Source: Syngnathus acus
Lineage: Eukaryota > Chordata > Actinopteri > Syngnathiformes > Syngnathidae
Direction: 5' to 3'
DNA: 64,000 bases
Assembly (NCBI RefSeq): GCF_901709675.1
Contig: NC_051095.1
Location: 12,601,956-12,665,955 of the forward strand
Part shown: in pieces, positions 26,030-38,640 of the stretch
Position numbering within the stretch: the first letter of the stretch is position 1
Layout of the letters: each line of letters begins with the position of its first letter
The notes under the pieces: model-generated
Told to the model about the DNA's origin: nothing
Database searches by the model: none
What the model saw: only the letters and a program-made list of their open reading frames with translations
Position numbers and translations under genes: made by a program

Positions 26030-27647
26030 TCACAAACAGTGTTCCCCCCTTATTCCCCATTGAGCCAATTTTAGAATCCATCTCATGCTGAACATAAACT
26101 TCCATTTTAATTAATCCGTCTTTGCAACTTTGAGATGGAAAAGGAAATTGCTGCCCGTCTGAAGAAGAGCAGAGCCTATCATGCAATCTTGATTTATACT
26201 GACATTTCTTATTTTTATGTAGAGTTGAGGATTCTTCTTCCTGTACATTGACTTTATGTCCTTAGATGACTTCAATAATGCATTTATGAAGCATACAGTG
26301 GGCACATATATTGTATATAAAGATGTTATCTTCTGTACTTTTGCAGACTAATGCCTTTTCCTAACAGTATGCTCTGCCTAATAAAGATCAAACAGCCAAT
26401 CTGATTTATACTTGTAAAAGTCATGGCCCCCGCTTGAATAGAGAGCAGTCTCTATGCATGTGTGTGAGTGTGGCTTTGTGGGTTGAGGGTTTGAGTTTCT
26501 TTATTTGTATGCATCAAAAGTTTGATGCAGACGACTGAGACACAATTTTGTATGATGCGTGTTCAAAATCAGGTACAAGAGCATTGGCAATAATAAAACA
26601 ATGAACAAAGTGTGAAAGGATTTTTGTTTTTCAACTAACACTGCGGGGAGAACATTATTCTTTCTCTACATTGAGCGACTCATTGGTGCATGAAATCATT
26701 ACGATACTACCATATGGGAGCCAACTGCTCTTCAATGTGAAAAAATCAATCGGCAGGCATGGAGCATTTTTGTTGGTAAGCAAAAGGACTGTCCTTTTCT
26801 CTTTCAATGAAAGCAAGCAGTGCAGTTGTGTTCAAAATGCCATCTGATCTCCACGGGGGTCGCCACTGTTTACAAGCGTTTTGTCACTTCTTGCATCTTA
26901 TTTCCTCAAGGAGACTGATTGTCGTTTTTGAGAGATCAGCACAGTCCTAGATTTGTGATAATACAGTTACTGAACTTCATAAAGTCAATTAAATGTGTGC
27001 TACTTCAGATCTGCTCTGATGCATGTGTTCTTGCTCTTGCTCGCCATGCGTGTTTGCATACAAACTTTAGAAACACATCTTGTGTAGGATTATAAAGATG
27101 ATGTGACAGAACACTGCAGTCACATTTCTGTTATTGTAAATGCTGGAGGAGACCTTGCCCAAGAGGCATTAACTTCTAACACTGGGGTAAGTCTCAACCT
27201 GAACGTATACCAATCAAGGAGGCTGAAAAGTAGCCTCTGCAAGAGAAGAATGATTCCAATTTTTGAGAATGGAAAATACAATTTGATTGTTCTCTTCAAG
27301 TAGATTTGAAGTACTGGTATTAGAACTGCACGGTTGAATAGTGTGAAAATGTGCTTGTCAGTTGTTGCAATGTCCGTTTCCGACATTGCACGCTGTTCCA
27401 AAAAGCACTTTGTGTGAATCATGCAGCAGTGCGCTTAAATGTTGAGTGCAGCAGTTAAGTTGAATTTGGCCCATCTTCTTGGAGCTCTCAAATCCTTGAA
27501 GCTAAAAGATTCATCTTGAACACGGACACGGTGCTTCGTAAAGGCTTCACTCAGAACACAGAAATGTTCTTGGCTCATTTAACCATTGCTGCGCAAGTAT
27601 GAATGTATTTCAGTCCCACCAGTTTGCTGTAAATACAATATTGTCCG
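26030..27647. other. Mostly non-coding; possible upstream remnants of the candidate gene
   Basis: On the minus strand, 'ctctgctcttcttcag' (about 26171-26156) is a good splice-acceptor-like tract preceding the GGTLFVNRT frame, and could mark the original start of the exon. On the plus strand, 27116-27184 has an AG before it and a strong GGG|GTAAGT donor-like site after it, but it is too short to judge. Otherwise nothing is supported. Confidence 0.35.
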
Positions 27648-27740
27648 TCATCCATCGGCTTATCTTGTTCACGTCATCCTGCATTCCATCTCATTTAGGA
27701 CAAACGGTGGACTAAACCTTGGACTGGTCCGGTCAGTTAA
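27648..27740 (-). mobile_element. Decayed SINE 3' half, inverted
   Basis: 'catccatcggcttatcttgttca', interrupted by divergent sequence and followed by 'ggtggactaaaccttggact' and 'ggtccggtcag', aligns with the reverse complement of the ATGGATGG-tailed SINE family (tail, then 'gctggcaacc' region). It is strongly diverged, so it is an old copy. Confidence 0.5.
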
Positions 27741-30734
27741 ATTGTGATTTAGGAGTGCATATTATGCTAGATACATGTAAGTGACCTGTTTAACTCACAA
27801 CATATAGTCAAGTCTTTACCGACAAAAGTGGCATGACAGGAACCAAGCGGTGAACGACACTCAAACCCCAGAGATGAACACTGTTGGTTTGGTAAGGTCA
27901 ACTTTCAGAACAAAGTTCGCCACTGACAAGGAATAATTTGTTCTGGAGTTCACAAATCCTTTATTAACTGGACACGGAATGTCAAAAGACACATTTTAAC
28001 ATTCTGACATACATTTATCAGAAGCTAAACATTGTAATAACACCAATCCCACTCTTAAATGACAACGTGGGGGACAGCTCTTTTGGAAGTAAATGACACC
28101 AAGCATCAATGTAATGGAAGACAAAGTATAATATAACGTAACTCTACCCTGATTACATGTGACAAGCATATGGCAGGTGGGTAATGACTAGCATGACAAG
28201 CCAACATCTTCACTTAGTTCTCCGCCTTTATGTCATGCTACTTTTACACTCTTTTCCCCGGCGGCCACAACATGAGCCAATGTGAGGGGGCAGAATGGAC
28301 AAATGTGACAGGACATGATTGCTGTGGATCCCCGAACAGATTTTTAAACTGTCAAAAAAAATTGCCACGGTAGTCACAGTGTAGATGAGAGCCATAGTCG
28401 TAGTAAAAAGATACAAATGCAACAAAACATGAGTATGTAATATGAATTAGAAAAACTTGGAAGTACGTTCTAACGCGCCACTCATGGAAAAGTGCTTACG
28501 CTCACTGCCTACAACTCTTCTAAAGCTAAGCCATTTGTTTGATTTGTCTTACAATGCCCAGCTTATCTGTTTTTAATGCTTAAGTTGAATGCACTGTCCT
28601 GTGTATGTGAGCAATGGTCTTTTCTGTACAAAAACTGGATTTTGGAATGGGTTATTTTCAGAACAATAATATTATAAAACATTGATTTGACCCGCAGTAT
28701 GTGTCCCCTTTGCACTGGCCCAATGCCTCCTGGTTAGAAGTGCTCTGACTGCAACTCTGACGGTGAATGTAAAGTCAGGTCCAGCGTGAGAGCTTAAGTT
28801 TACTGCGGCCACAAATGTGCTAAAACTGCCCAGTGTCCACTGCTCATGCTTAGAACAAAGTCAGGGAGCAGAAACGTAGCCAAACAAAATCAGCAACAGT
28901 ACCATGTAACTCTGAACTGAAATAAATAAATAAATAAATAGTATTTCAGCTTTGGTCTGGTGGTTATTATCTTTTCACACGCTTTATGTTTGAAATTTGT
29001 GCAATTTCTAAAGAGGACATGACTTAGTAAATTGAGTTTCTTGCTTTTTATTTATGGTAGTTGATGTGTACCTGCTTGTAATTGTAAGTAAATGCATAAA
29101 ATGTCTCTTGTAAAGTGTATTTGCTAAACAAAAAACAAAAAAAAACAGTTTGTGATTTCCAGTTAAGTCAAAAAGTGTGTGTGTGTGATCTGATGAAGCC
29201 AAACCAGGTGAAAAAAAAACATGATTCAGCTTTGAGAGAGAACACTCCTTTCTCTGGAATTCCAACTTGCAAGAAACCCAAGGTGTGAAATATATTTTTC
29301 AAGCAAATAGAGGAGCTTTGCTATCAGTGCTGCTAGTGCTACGCAAAACTGTAACACTAATCCATCCATCCTTGCAGGGCCGCTCTGCAGTTTGCCTTTA
29401 ATGGCCTTGCTTCCCTCCTCCTCACTCTCTCACTCACTCGGTCTCTTCACACGCACACAAACTAACCACTGCTCCAAAATGATGTATGAGGTGATTTTGT
29501 CACTCGAAACCCACTTTCCCATTCAGTTTTTGCTGTGGTTCCCTGTGCCTCCCTACTCTCAACAGTATGTTATAAATGCTGTGATCAAGGAACCTGTTAA
29601 AGGTAAATCCAGGCAATTGTGTCGTATAGCTATGACGTATGAACTTGAAATCCACCAATGGCCATGCCTTGGACTTTTCTGTTTCCTCTCTCTATATAAT
29701 AGTTTACCAGGGTCTTTACTTTGAGTTCTTATAGTGTTCTAACGCTATCTACGGACTGCGTGATGGTGACAATAAAGTTGGTCAGTTGAAGGCAAAAATG
29801 CTCACCTTAGTATTTCAATAATAATATCACAGATAGGTAGATGACTCGATCAAGGAGGTTATTGTATTTTTGGTGTAAAGAACGTAGTGAATCTATTGTT
29901 GCTGTATGTTGACAATCTTGTTGTCCAGCAATGGTATCCAGTGCCTTGTTAAATGTGATAAATATGGCCACTGATTAGCCACAAACCTTTAAGTACATCA
30001 AACTTGTTCTTTGTTTTTTAATATGTGGTTGTATAGTTTTAAGAAAGCTACACATGAGAAGAGCTGCATCCAGTCATTGAAGCCTACTCTTGATTAAAAG
30101 TATACTGTATGTTCATGTACATGTTTTCCTTAGAATTGGCACACATGGACTGCTCTTCAATTAAGTACTTGATTTGATGTACGTATGTGTGGTAGCAATT
30201 TCATATCTCTTATTAATCTCTTCTTGGTTTGTCATGCAAATAGTTCACCCAAGTAAATTTTTTTTTTTTGCATTTTCTTTTAAGTTTTGAATACACTCTT
30301 GGAATATTTTGCCATATGAAGGTACCGTCCATTTTTGTGTTGCCCTCATGTCACCTTTATTCATTTTGTATTCATACTCACTGGTGAGTGTTATTTTCAC
30401 AATTTCTCACATTAGCAATAGGGGTGAAGTGAGCTGCTTTTTGTCAAGGTTCACGGGTCGTCAAAGTAAAATGTAATTCAGTGCTGCATAGCTACTTTGT
30501 GTTTTTTGTGCTAATGGGTTTGAGTTGGTTTAATACCAAAGGGTCAAGCACCTGAATCTGATGAGATAGAAATAGTCTACATGCAAAGAAGATAGTTGTT
30601 TATCAAATGACAAAGTTCAAAGAAATATGTCAGAGATCAGGGACGGCAAGTGGAAGGACTGCAAATTACTCTACATCAAGGCCAAACAGACTTTGGATAT
30701 TGTCTGTTTACCCCAAGTATTCAAAGTTCTCCAC
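27741..30734. other. Non-coding AT-rich DNA
   Basis: No gene recognised. There is a short (AAAT)n array at 28921-28940 and a short TG run near 29177-29188. The plus frame at 29392-29724 has no domain. Confidence 0.5.
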
Positions 30735-31215
30735 CATAGCCATCCATACTGTATATTCTGTCTTGCTTCATCTTATCTTCATTACTCTCTTTTCCGGTGC
30801 ATTCCTCCACCTTTCTAAATGTCCCTTGTGGTAACTTCCCTTCCCTCTGATCACCTTGGCTTTGGCGGTCCAATCTTGTGGAAGGTCCATTTGACCACTG
30901 AGAGCCTGTCTCACCATATCTCAAAAAGCAGCACAAAAAACTTCCTTTCTCAGATCGCACCCACTTCTTAGTTCTCTGCTCTTTCCTTGTCTTCTTAATC
31001 TTCCTCACCACCACCAGTCATCTTACACAGCGCTATCGTCCAGCTACCCCTACCTCACAGTCACTGACCTCAAACACATTATATCTGTACAAAAGCCATT
31101 TCAATTCTTTGAGTAGAGTCCACCACCACCTTTCTCTCTAAGTTCCTTTCCTCAATACCAAACATTGCTTTTTCATCATCCCTGTTTTGTTCCCCAACAT
31201 CTCTCAGTAGTCTCT
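30735..31215 (-). mobile_element. Degenerate RTE-clade LINE fragment (endonuclease to inter-domain region), inverted
   Basis: On the minus strand the sequence reads as a damaged copy of the 5' half of a fish RTE-type LINE reading frame. An open stretch at 30721-31014 includes VVRKIKKTRKEQRTKK, a basic linker typical of the end of the endonuclease region in this clade, and FRKVEECTGKE further on. The stretch 31015-31215 matches the endonuclease part only in broken frames, and some family sequence appears to be missing between about 31050 and 31100. The plus strand is correspondingly pyrimidine-rich ('ccaccaccacctttctctct'). It cannot encode a functional protein. The identification is by recognition of the family, not alignment. 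Confidence 0.68.
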
Positions 31216-32950
31216 CTATATATCCTTTATTGTCCATGTCGAATTAAAGACAACATTTTATTTTCCATTGTGAGCTTCACAATCGATTGTCTGATTGCAT
31301 GCTATGTACAGCATTATTGTTGGATGGGAAATTGTTCCTAGCTTCACACATATGTTGTTTGCAAAAGAAAAAATAATAATAGTTGCTATTATTCGCTCAG
31401 CTTGACTGTGAGAAAAAAACAAAAAAACATAAAATGGCCTTTTGGATATGCCCTTTAATCACATCTGGTCTTTATGTGAGGAAAGCAGTGAATCATGCTG
31501 TGAATTAGGGCAAGCTAAAGCACAGGTGGTTTTCAAAATGATTTCAACCTTTAGGATGACCCCTGTAAAGAAGACATTTAAGTATTTTTGTCCACAGGTT
31601 GGATTGGTGGAGGTACTGTGAATTTGCTCAGTCATCAAAAAGTGCTTCAAAACTAAATAATAGAAATACGTTCAAAGTTGTACAACATGGGTTCCGTTTT
31701 ATGAAGATGTTAGTCGTAGTTGATTGCTATCGCTCACTGACATTTCTAAAGAGAAGCTTGCTTGTAATGGTTAGTGAAAGATGATGGGTTTGGCTGGAGA
31801 AAGGTAGCAGTGGGCATCTTTGCTCAGATGGTTTGACCCACTTATCCTAACTTCAAGCACCCCCAATGATTGTAAAGCCAATTAAAACCAATAACCCTCA
31901 TGGTTATATCATCAACTTCACTTCCAACTGAGAGGGTTTAGTTGGCAGACTTCCTTTTGTTATGCTAATGTTTTCAGACTTAAAAGATGGCTTCCTTTTT
32001 TTTAAATTATTATTTTAATTTCCCATTGCCATTTTCCTGTTCTTTGTTCTGCCATTTGGTTAGTTTTTTCAGTTTTCTTGGCGATCTTTTATGGGTAGGG
32101 AAAGAAAACAATGTCTTGTAATGTATTGGAGCATTTCAAAATCATCCAGCTTTGTACATGTTTTCACTGCATATATATATATATATATATATAATATGAA
32201 TTATTTGTGTAGTAATTGAATGATTATTCAAAGAAAATGTTTAAACAAAAAATATCAAGTGAAATAAAATTCTTTGAAACGTTACTAATTTAAAAAAATT
32301 AAAATTAACTAGGGAAGTGTAATTATCATAATCATTGCATTATAATTTCCTTTATCGTAAAATCATATTTGTTCAAAAAGGGAGTAGAAGGAAGCCTAAG
32401 CTTATCATAATTGAATATCGAGCACATATATACATATATAATTCAAATTAGTCACAGTTTGGGCCTCATCATTTCTATTTAACAATACACTCTAATAAGT
32501 AGAACAGTTTGGGGGAAAATAAATCATAACTCTGGTGTTATGGTCATCTATTTTTGTCCAAAATTTAGCGGACACATCGACCGTGTCGTCTTTGGCACAA
32601 GTATCAATTTACCAAGTAATGACTTGATCTTGAAGTAGAACTTTTCATTGCTGTTGTGTTGCCCTCTCAATGCTCAACCCTTATGAGTTTCCCCTAAATA
32701 GAACACAAACACCATGTGATTGCATGTCCGCTGTAATATCATCAGTAGGAGAGCATCTCTGTCCCTGGCAATATAGAAGAGGAACATCCAGCCAAAGGTC
32801 CCTGCATTTGGCCATTACTTTAACTTCAAATAAAAACAGGCAGTTAATAAATTCCCGGTTGTTTGTTGACGGTATTATAACCTAACCTTATTGACAGTAT
32901 TTTTCGGTCCTTTGAGTTTGTTAGTTCTTGAAGAAATGAGGGTAGATATT
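31216..32950. other. Non-coding AT-rich DNA
   Basis: No gene. (AT)n occurs at 32171-32193, with several long A/T-rich stretches between 32200 and 32460. Confidence 0.55.
32171..32193. repeat. (AT)n microsatellite
   Basis: Short perfect AT dinucleotide run within AT-rich DNA. Confidence 0.95.
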
Positions 32951-33123
32951 TACCGTAATTTTCGGACTATAAGTCGCACCGGAGTATAAGTCGCACCAGC
33001 CATAAAATGCCCAAAAAAGTGAAAAAAAACCATATATATGTATATAAATCGCTCCTGAGTATAAGTCGCCCCCCCACCCAAACTATGAAAAAAACCGCGA
33101 CTTATAGTCCGAAAATTACGGTA
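32951..33123. mobile_element. MITE: 173-bp non-autonomous DNA transposon with perfect 27-bp terminal inverted repeats
   Basis: Positions 32951-32977 (starting TACCGTAATTTTCGGACTAT) are the exact reverse complement of 33097-33123. Inside, the decamer TATAAGTCGC occurs in direct orientation at 32968 and 32985 and, as TATAAATCGC then TATAAGTCGC, at 33043 and 33060, so both pairs are spaced by exactly 17 bases. It occurs inverted in the right terminus. Such subterminal repeats usually bind a transposase. There is no coding capacity. I recognise the 'TATAAGTCGCACC' motif as widespread in fish genomes but cannot assign the superfamily. No unambiguous target-site duplication is visible; the flanks TAGATA and TATCTA are inverted, not direct. 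Confidence 0.92.
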
Positions 33124-35984
33124 TCTACTCTCTAATTCCCAGCCACCGGAAGACTGTCAACAGCATTTGGAAGTCGAAAATATGTAGTCAATACCACCAG
33201 TCAATACTCCAACAGATCGTCAATGCATTTTCAGCTTCCCTCTTGAATGAGTTTCAGCATGCTTACATTATCATCCAGAATCAATATCCAGTACAGCTGT
33301 TTTTATTTCACTTGCTCAGAGCAAGCTTTGGAATTTGTATTTACATACATTTATCATGTACTTGACAGAAGTGAGGAAGGCTGAATTTAAAATGTGTGTT
33401 ACATCTGGGGCGGGCGATCCTGTTTGTTTCTTGCTAAACAAATAAGAATGAATTATACTGTATAATTATTCAATACATGAAAAAAAAAGATAAACTATAA
33501 ACAAGATCCAGGAACCTTTTGCTGTAGGCTTCTGATACTGTGCATGAAATGAATTCTTTATGCCTCCTTCTCAACAGAACTCAGAATTTTGTAGTGCTCT
33601 CTTTTAGGCGCTGTGCACTGCTATTATCTTGTATTTGGGAGGAACTCTCGATGAGCTGGATGGCTCAACATCCTTTATGTGGTTGTCAGCGCTTGATTCA
33701 ATTTCCTTTTCTAGAATCTTAGCGCTCCAAAGAGCCTGAGTGGATGTTGAAACCTGGTCTGGGGCCACCGTGACCACATAAAATGCAGAGCTGAGCAAAA
33801 CTGGGGAGTACGCTGATCCTCAGCTTCCAACCAATGCTGTATTGCCATTGTAGATTGTCCCACTTTGTTGAGATTTGAATTTTAGTGACAGCCTCTGAAC
33901 TAGGATTATGGAAAATATTCAAATTGTCTGATAACCAATGGCCAATTCAATGGCATACAATTATGGCTTTAATTGTGCAGGATAAAGATTCTGGTTAGGT
34001 AACATTTCTCCCCATCTTTCTCACAATTCACTTGTCTTTTCTTCTGCACTGCGTGAAGCTCTTTCACCACATGTGAAGCTGACTGGTTGTGGTGATGGAC
34101 AGTCTCTTAGCCGTCATGCTGACTGGTGTGCCTGGCTTGAAGTGGAGACAAACAGTACATCTGTAACTCTGCAGAACCTACTGAGCTCACATAAGTGTTA
34201 AGCTGCTGGAAGATGAAATGTAAAAATATTTTTCTTACTCTTGCTGTAAACTGTTTGACTCCACCCCCTATTGAACTATAATGAGGAAAATCAAATGTTT
34301 CCTAGTATCAAAATAAACATTTTCAAATATGAAAGGTAAATGCATTTCAATCACAATCCAGATTTTAGGAATGTAGTTTAATAACCAGGCACAATCAATT
34401 TCGTCATATTTGTTGTGGAAAATATGAATTTTGCATGAAACTGAATTGCTTTGTACAACAGTGAATATATGCAGAAGTTCCAGATGTGTTTTCATGTAAT
34501 CAGTTTAACCTCATTCCAATGATTTCAACACAAGTTTAATTCTACAGATTGTCTTTGCATTCTGGCATGAAACTTTGGGTCTACTGTTTTATAATTTTGT
34601 CAGTGTGATGGCAAGGCTTCTTGACCCAAGGCGATGTGTGTGCAACTGAGCTCATCTAATTTTGCATTTACTTTTGAGTGAACTTGTTTACTTGTTTTGT
34701 TTTAAACATTTGCAGGGGGGAAGAGCACTTGCTAGTGTGTGTGTGTGTGTGTAGGCGGGGGGCTGTGCGTGTCTGTGTGACTGCGTGCTGGGTTGTGGCC
34801 TTCTCTGTAGCAGAAGTAAAGTTGGTTATCTTGGAGTGACAGGACTGCATTACAGCTGCTGCTCTTTTAGCGGACATGCACGGAAATAAGTTTTGTTTGC
34901 GTCTTGCCTCTACTTTTACATTTTGGAACAACTCAATTGCTTATGAGCAATTTGTGAGGATAAAGGTTGAAATGTTTAATATTTTATGACCTTTAGCATT
35001 TTCTCAACTCCAAAGTATGCAAGCCGTTTGGCTTGTCTCCTTAAATCAATTGTTCTATTTCTTTTTTATGGGCACCAAACACTCTTAGTTGATCACCATA
35101 CATCAGGAGGCAAAGCAGAACACTTCGCCTGAGATGTAATAAATGGAGCTGAGGAAATATGGCTTATAATAACATGCATATTTTGTGCTGCCAATAAAAC
35201 ATTTAATTCTCTTTTTTTTTTTTTTAAATATATTTGAGTAAAGTCTTGCGATACGATTGACCAATCTTACAATGTTTTCGTCGTTAGGCCAGTTTTGTTT
35301 TTTCTTTGCCTCTCGAGTGATGGATGCAAAATGACATTTCGCCACACAGTTTGCACTGTAATGCTGTTTAAACTAAATTTAATAAATGAACAATTTTTTT
35401 GTGTTGCTTGGACCAACCACACGATACCAGTAAACCATGAAGAGTCCGGATGGCGTTTAATAAATGCACATCTTATAATACAGTTCATAAAGTGGGCACT
35501 GCTTAATACCATCCCTCATTATGACATATTGCATGGATGCTCCAAGTCATATTGACAGCAGACAGCTGTCTAAATTGTACGCACAATACACACAAATCCT
35601 GCGGAGAGCAATGTCACTTCAACGGCATGGCGATAGCCTCCAGTCATGACCCTATTTAGATTCCAGTAGGTGCAGCACAACAGAAGTTGCTTCGTGGGAT
35701 TGGCTTGACTGCCTTCTGTCAGCCTAGAAAAAAAATGCTCTTTGGAAAGTCTCCAAGTAAAAAGAAAAAAAAAATTGAAAGCCATAAGCAGGGCAATAAA
35801 GGAAGAATAGCCTTTGGTGCAGCCTGCACTCGGCAAGCTTCAAAGAGCAGTATGTCAACAGAACAGATGCAGTAGCAGACATGACTTGCATAAGTTACTG
35901 ATGCAGAAAGGATTGTTTCTATCAGTCATTATGAGCAATGTGACCACATGCTGTCATTTTGTGAGTCTAATGGCAATCTTAGAA

Positions 35985-35985
<1 letters not shown>
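33124..35985. other. Non-coding DNA
   Basis: No gene supported. A minus open frame at 33604-33798 has exon-like composition but no recognisable domain (see rejected items). There is a short GT run at 34734-34752. Confidence 0.45.

Positions 35986-36074
<89 letters not shown>
35986..36074. repeat. (TG)n microsatellite, about 44 units
   Basis: A long perfect TG dinucleotide array. Several overlapping frames translate it as Cys-Val or Thr-His runs; these are artefacts. Confidence 0.98.
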
Positions 36075-36075
<1 letters not shown>

Positions 36076-38399
36076 GAGGGGGCGATTTACGAACATTATA
36101 TACACATATACAGAATTACAATATTTGCTTATATTAATGCTGGTTTTGTCTGGAATGTGGCTAAATTTCACTCATCATGAATTGATTACCTCAATATTAT
36201 ATTTATGAGAATTTAGACTGTCAGGATACACATATTTCCTGTTTTTTCTGGTACTGTTGCACTGTGCAGAATAGTGCTCCAAGGAGGAATTGATTGTCAG
36301 TGGTCTGTGTGGTTGTAACTTAACTTCGCATTGCTGACTTCAAGTCATTAAGAGAAATTGAGATTGAATCTATAGTGGTTGCAACCGAGTAACATGCCAT
36401 TATGATTCACATTAGTAAACAAGCATCAGAGCCATGTAAACATGACACAATTGGTCTGTTGGTCAATGTGCTAACCCATCCAGGCTAATGTAAAAATTCT
36501 TTCCTTTCAGGCGTTGTCTTGTATACATGTATTTATCTATTTTTAGCAACATTAGAAATGCCCTTGGTTGGTTGTCGCATAGTGCGGTGAGAGCCTTCAT
36601 TTCCTGAAGGGCATCCAAGTGCTGGCTGCACACAGAGAAGCAGTTGACACCTATGCACTGGCACATCTTTGCTGATGGGCTGGGTAGGAAGTAATTCACT
36701 CTATTAGCAAAAATATCTGTTGCTTTTTGTTAGGCTAAAAGAAAAAGTCAGGACAATATTTAAGATGACAATATTGTTCTGGAGAAGGAGAAGATTCATT
36801 TTTGCAAATGTTCCTCAAAATAATAAAAGCATTATGTCTTCTTTGGTATTCAGAGTGGAAGGATCTTTTCAAAACTAGAGGACACGCACATGTCATGAGT
36901 GTCACATTTATTCACAAATGGCATAACACATGGCTGTGTTGACATGTGTGCTCTGCTCACTGTAATGCCCTTGGTGTGTTCACAGCCATAAATCCATTTT
37001 ACACACCATAGATGTTGATATTTTGAAGGGGACACACGCATAGCTTTTCTATAAAAGCCCTTGAAATAATCATGCCGTCTGTTACGCTGTGTCTTTTGCA
37101 AGCAATCCTTTTTTGAGGACGGCAGCCATAAAGACGATGAAAGGGAATCGACGGTTTTGAACTTGGCTAATAGCATTCATTTGCAGTAAATCTTCATTGA
37201 GGTTTCTGTGTGTGCAATTCAGTTATGTGGTTGGTTTTGTTCTTCAAACATAGCGCAACTGATGCATGGTTCATATTTTGAATGCAACATTTAAAGGCAA
37301 TATCTAAAGACATAAAATGTGTTTCAATAAGGGTTAGGGTTTATATGTCACACTGAAACAGGCTACCTTTCATTTTTCCATTGGGGTGCACGTTATTATA
37401 CAGCTTGTCCTTGATGAGCATTCTGTGTTTGTGCAGATCTGTCTAAACTGGAGGTTCATCCTGATTCATTTTAGATGAAGTGCCTGGAGAAGTTTTAAAT
37501 AAATATTCATGCACGGATACCTACAGGAAGCAGCCAAATATATTATTGCACTTTTAAGTGAAAAGCAATGTCAAATGCAAACATCTACAACAAGTGATAT
37601 TCTAATTAGAGTAATGCATTAAACCGGTTTCCGCAACACCATAAAGATAATTATTATTGACCTTTGAATACATTGGGCAATGCTCAAGGACATTAATCTA
37701 TAATGAGTGGTTGGCTTGATTTTGAGTGCTTGATAATGAAGGAACAATTCATAGAAGTAGTAGCTGAATGAGTTAATGATTTTTTTTTCTACACACTGAG
37801 CCAAAAGTGGGTTTCCAGATTGTTAGTGTATGAAATAAATGTTTAGATTAGGTTAAGTTGGCTGGAGGAGTTGAAGTTTTGAGAAATGTCAGAAATTGTT
37901 TGTCTCAACCCTTCTCAGTTTTTTGCCCCAATCATTCTTAAAATGCCACTGGTGACAATAAGCGTAATGCATTTGATTATTAAGTTCTATCCTTGAGAAG
38001 CAAGAAAAAATGCCTTTGTATCCGGGCTGCAACATTTAAATGCATAATCTGGCCACTGAGTAGACTGTTGGAATTACAGTAGCTGTATAGGAAGCCAATG
38101 GAAGCAATGTCCGTGGCAATGTGGATGAAAAACTGCAGATTTCCTTTAAAAGTTATTTTTGTTTGGCTGTAGACTTCAACTGGAAGTGGCATTAAACAGC
38201 TTGAAGCTTCTTTTTGAAGAATTGTTCACTATCTGTCAAACTGTTGCTTGTTGTGATTTGAGCTGAGTTGCGTTCCCTGTCACCACATGGCCCAAATGAT
38301 GGCTCAGGCCCATTGTATGCCTTTTTTATGCTTTAAGTTACTCTTGAAGGGTGCATAGATGCCATGGGCGAGGCCTGGAGTTGAGCCACAGCTCCTTCC

Positions 38400-38640
38400 C
38401 GCCAGTGATTCACAACCCTCTCTCTGCATTCTTAATGGCATTATGAAGTTGAACAAAGCAGCATTAACTCTGCCAGAGTTTTACAAAGAGTATCCTTTAA
38501 CCTCATTGGCAAACTACCGTTAGTGGATCAAATGTGAGCCATTTAATCTTGGCACTATAAAGCCAAATGTTTCTGCACACACAATTATTTCCCTCTTATA
38601 TTCACTTGTATTGTTCTCATACTGAGAAGAAGAAATAAAG
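38400..38640. promoter_or_regulatory. Candidate conserved non-coding element
   Basis: A repeat-free, stop-rich block of mixed composition (for example AATGGCATTATGAAGTTGAA, then TCCTTTAACCTCATTGGC and GAGCCATTTAATCTTGGC). This texture is common in vertebrate conserved elements; conservation is untested. Confidence 0.27.

Noticed and set aside
33604-33798. Minus frame containing SAFYVVTVAPDQVSTST, with an acceptor-like 'ccccagttttgctcag' before it
   Set aside because: Somewhat exon-like, but the peptide is unrecognised, no partner exon was found and no donor is evident. Left as unproven.
35814-36208. Cys-Val and Thr-His rich open frames
   Set aside because: Pure translations of the (TG)n microsatellite.
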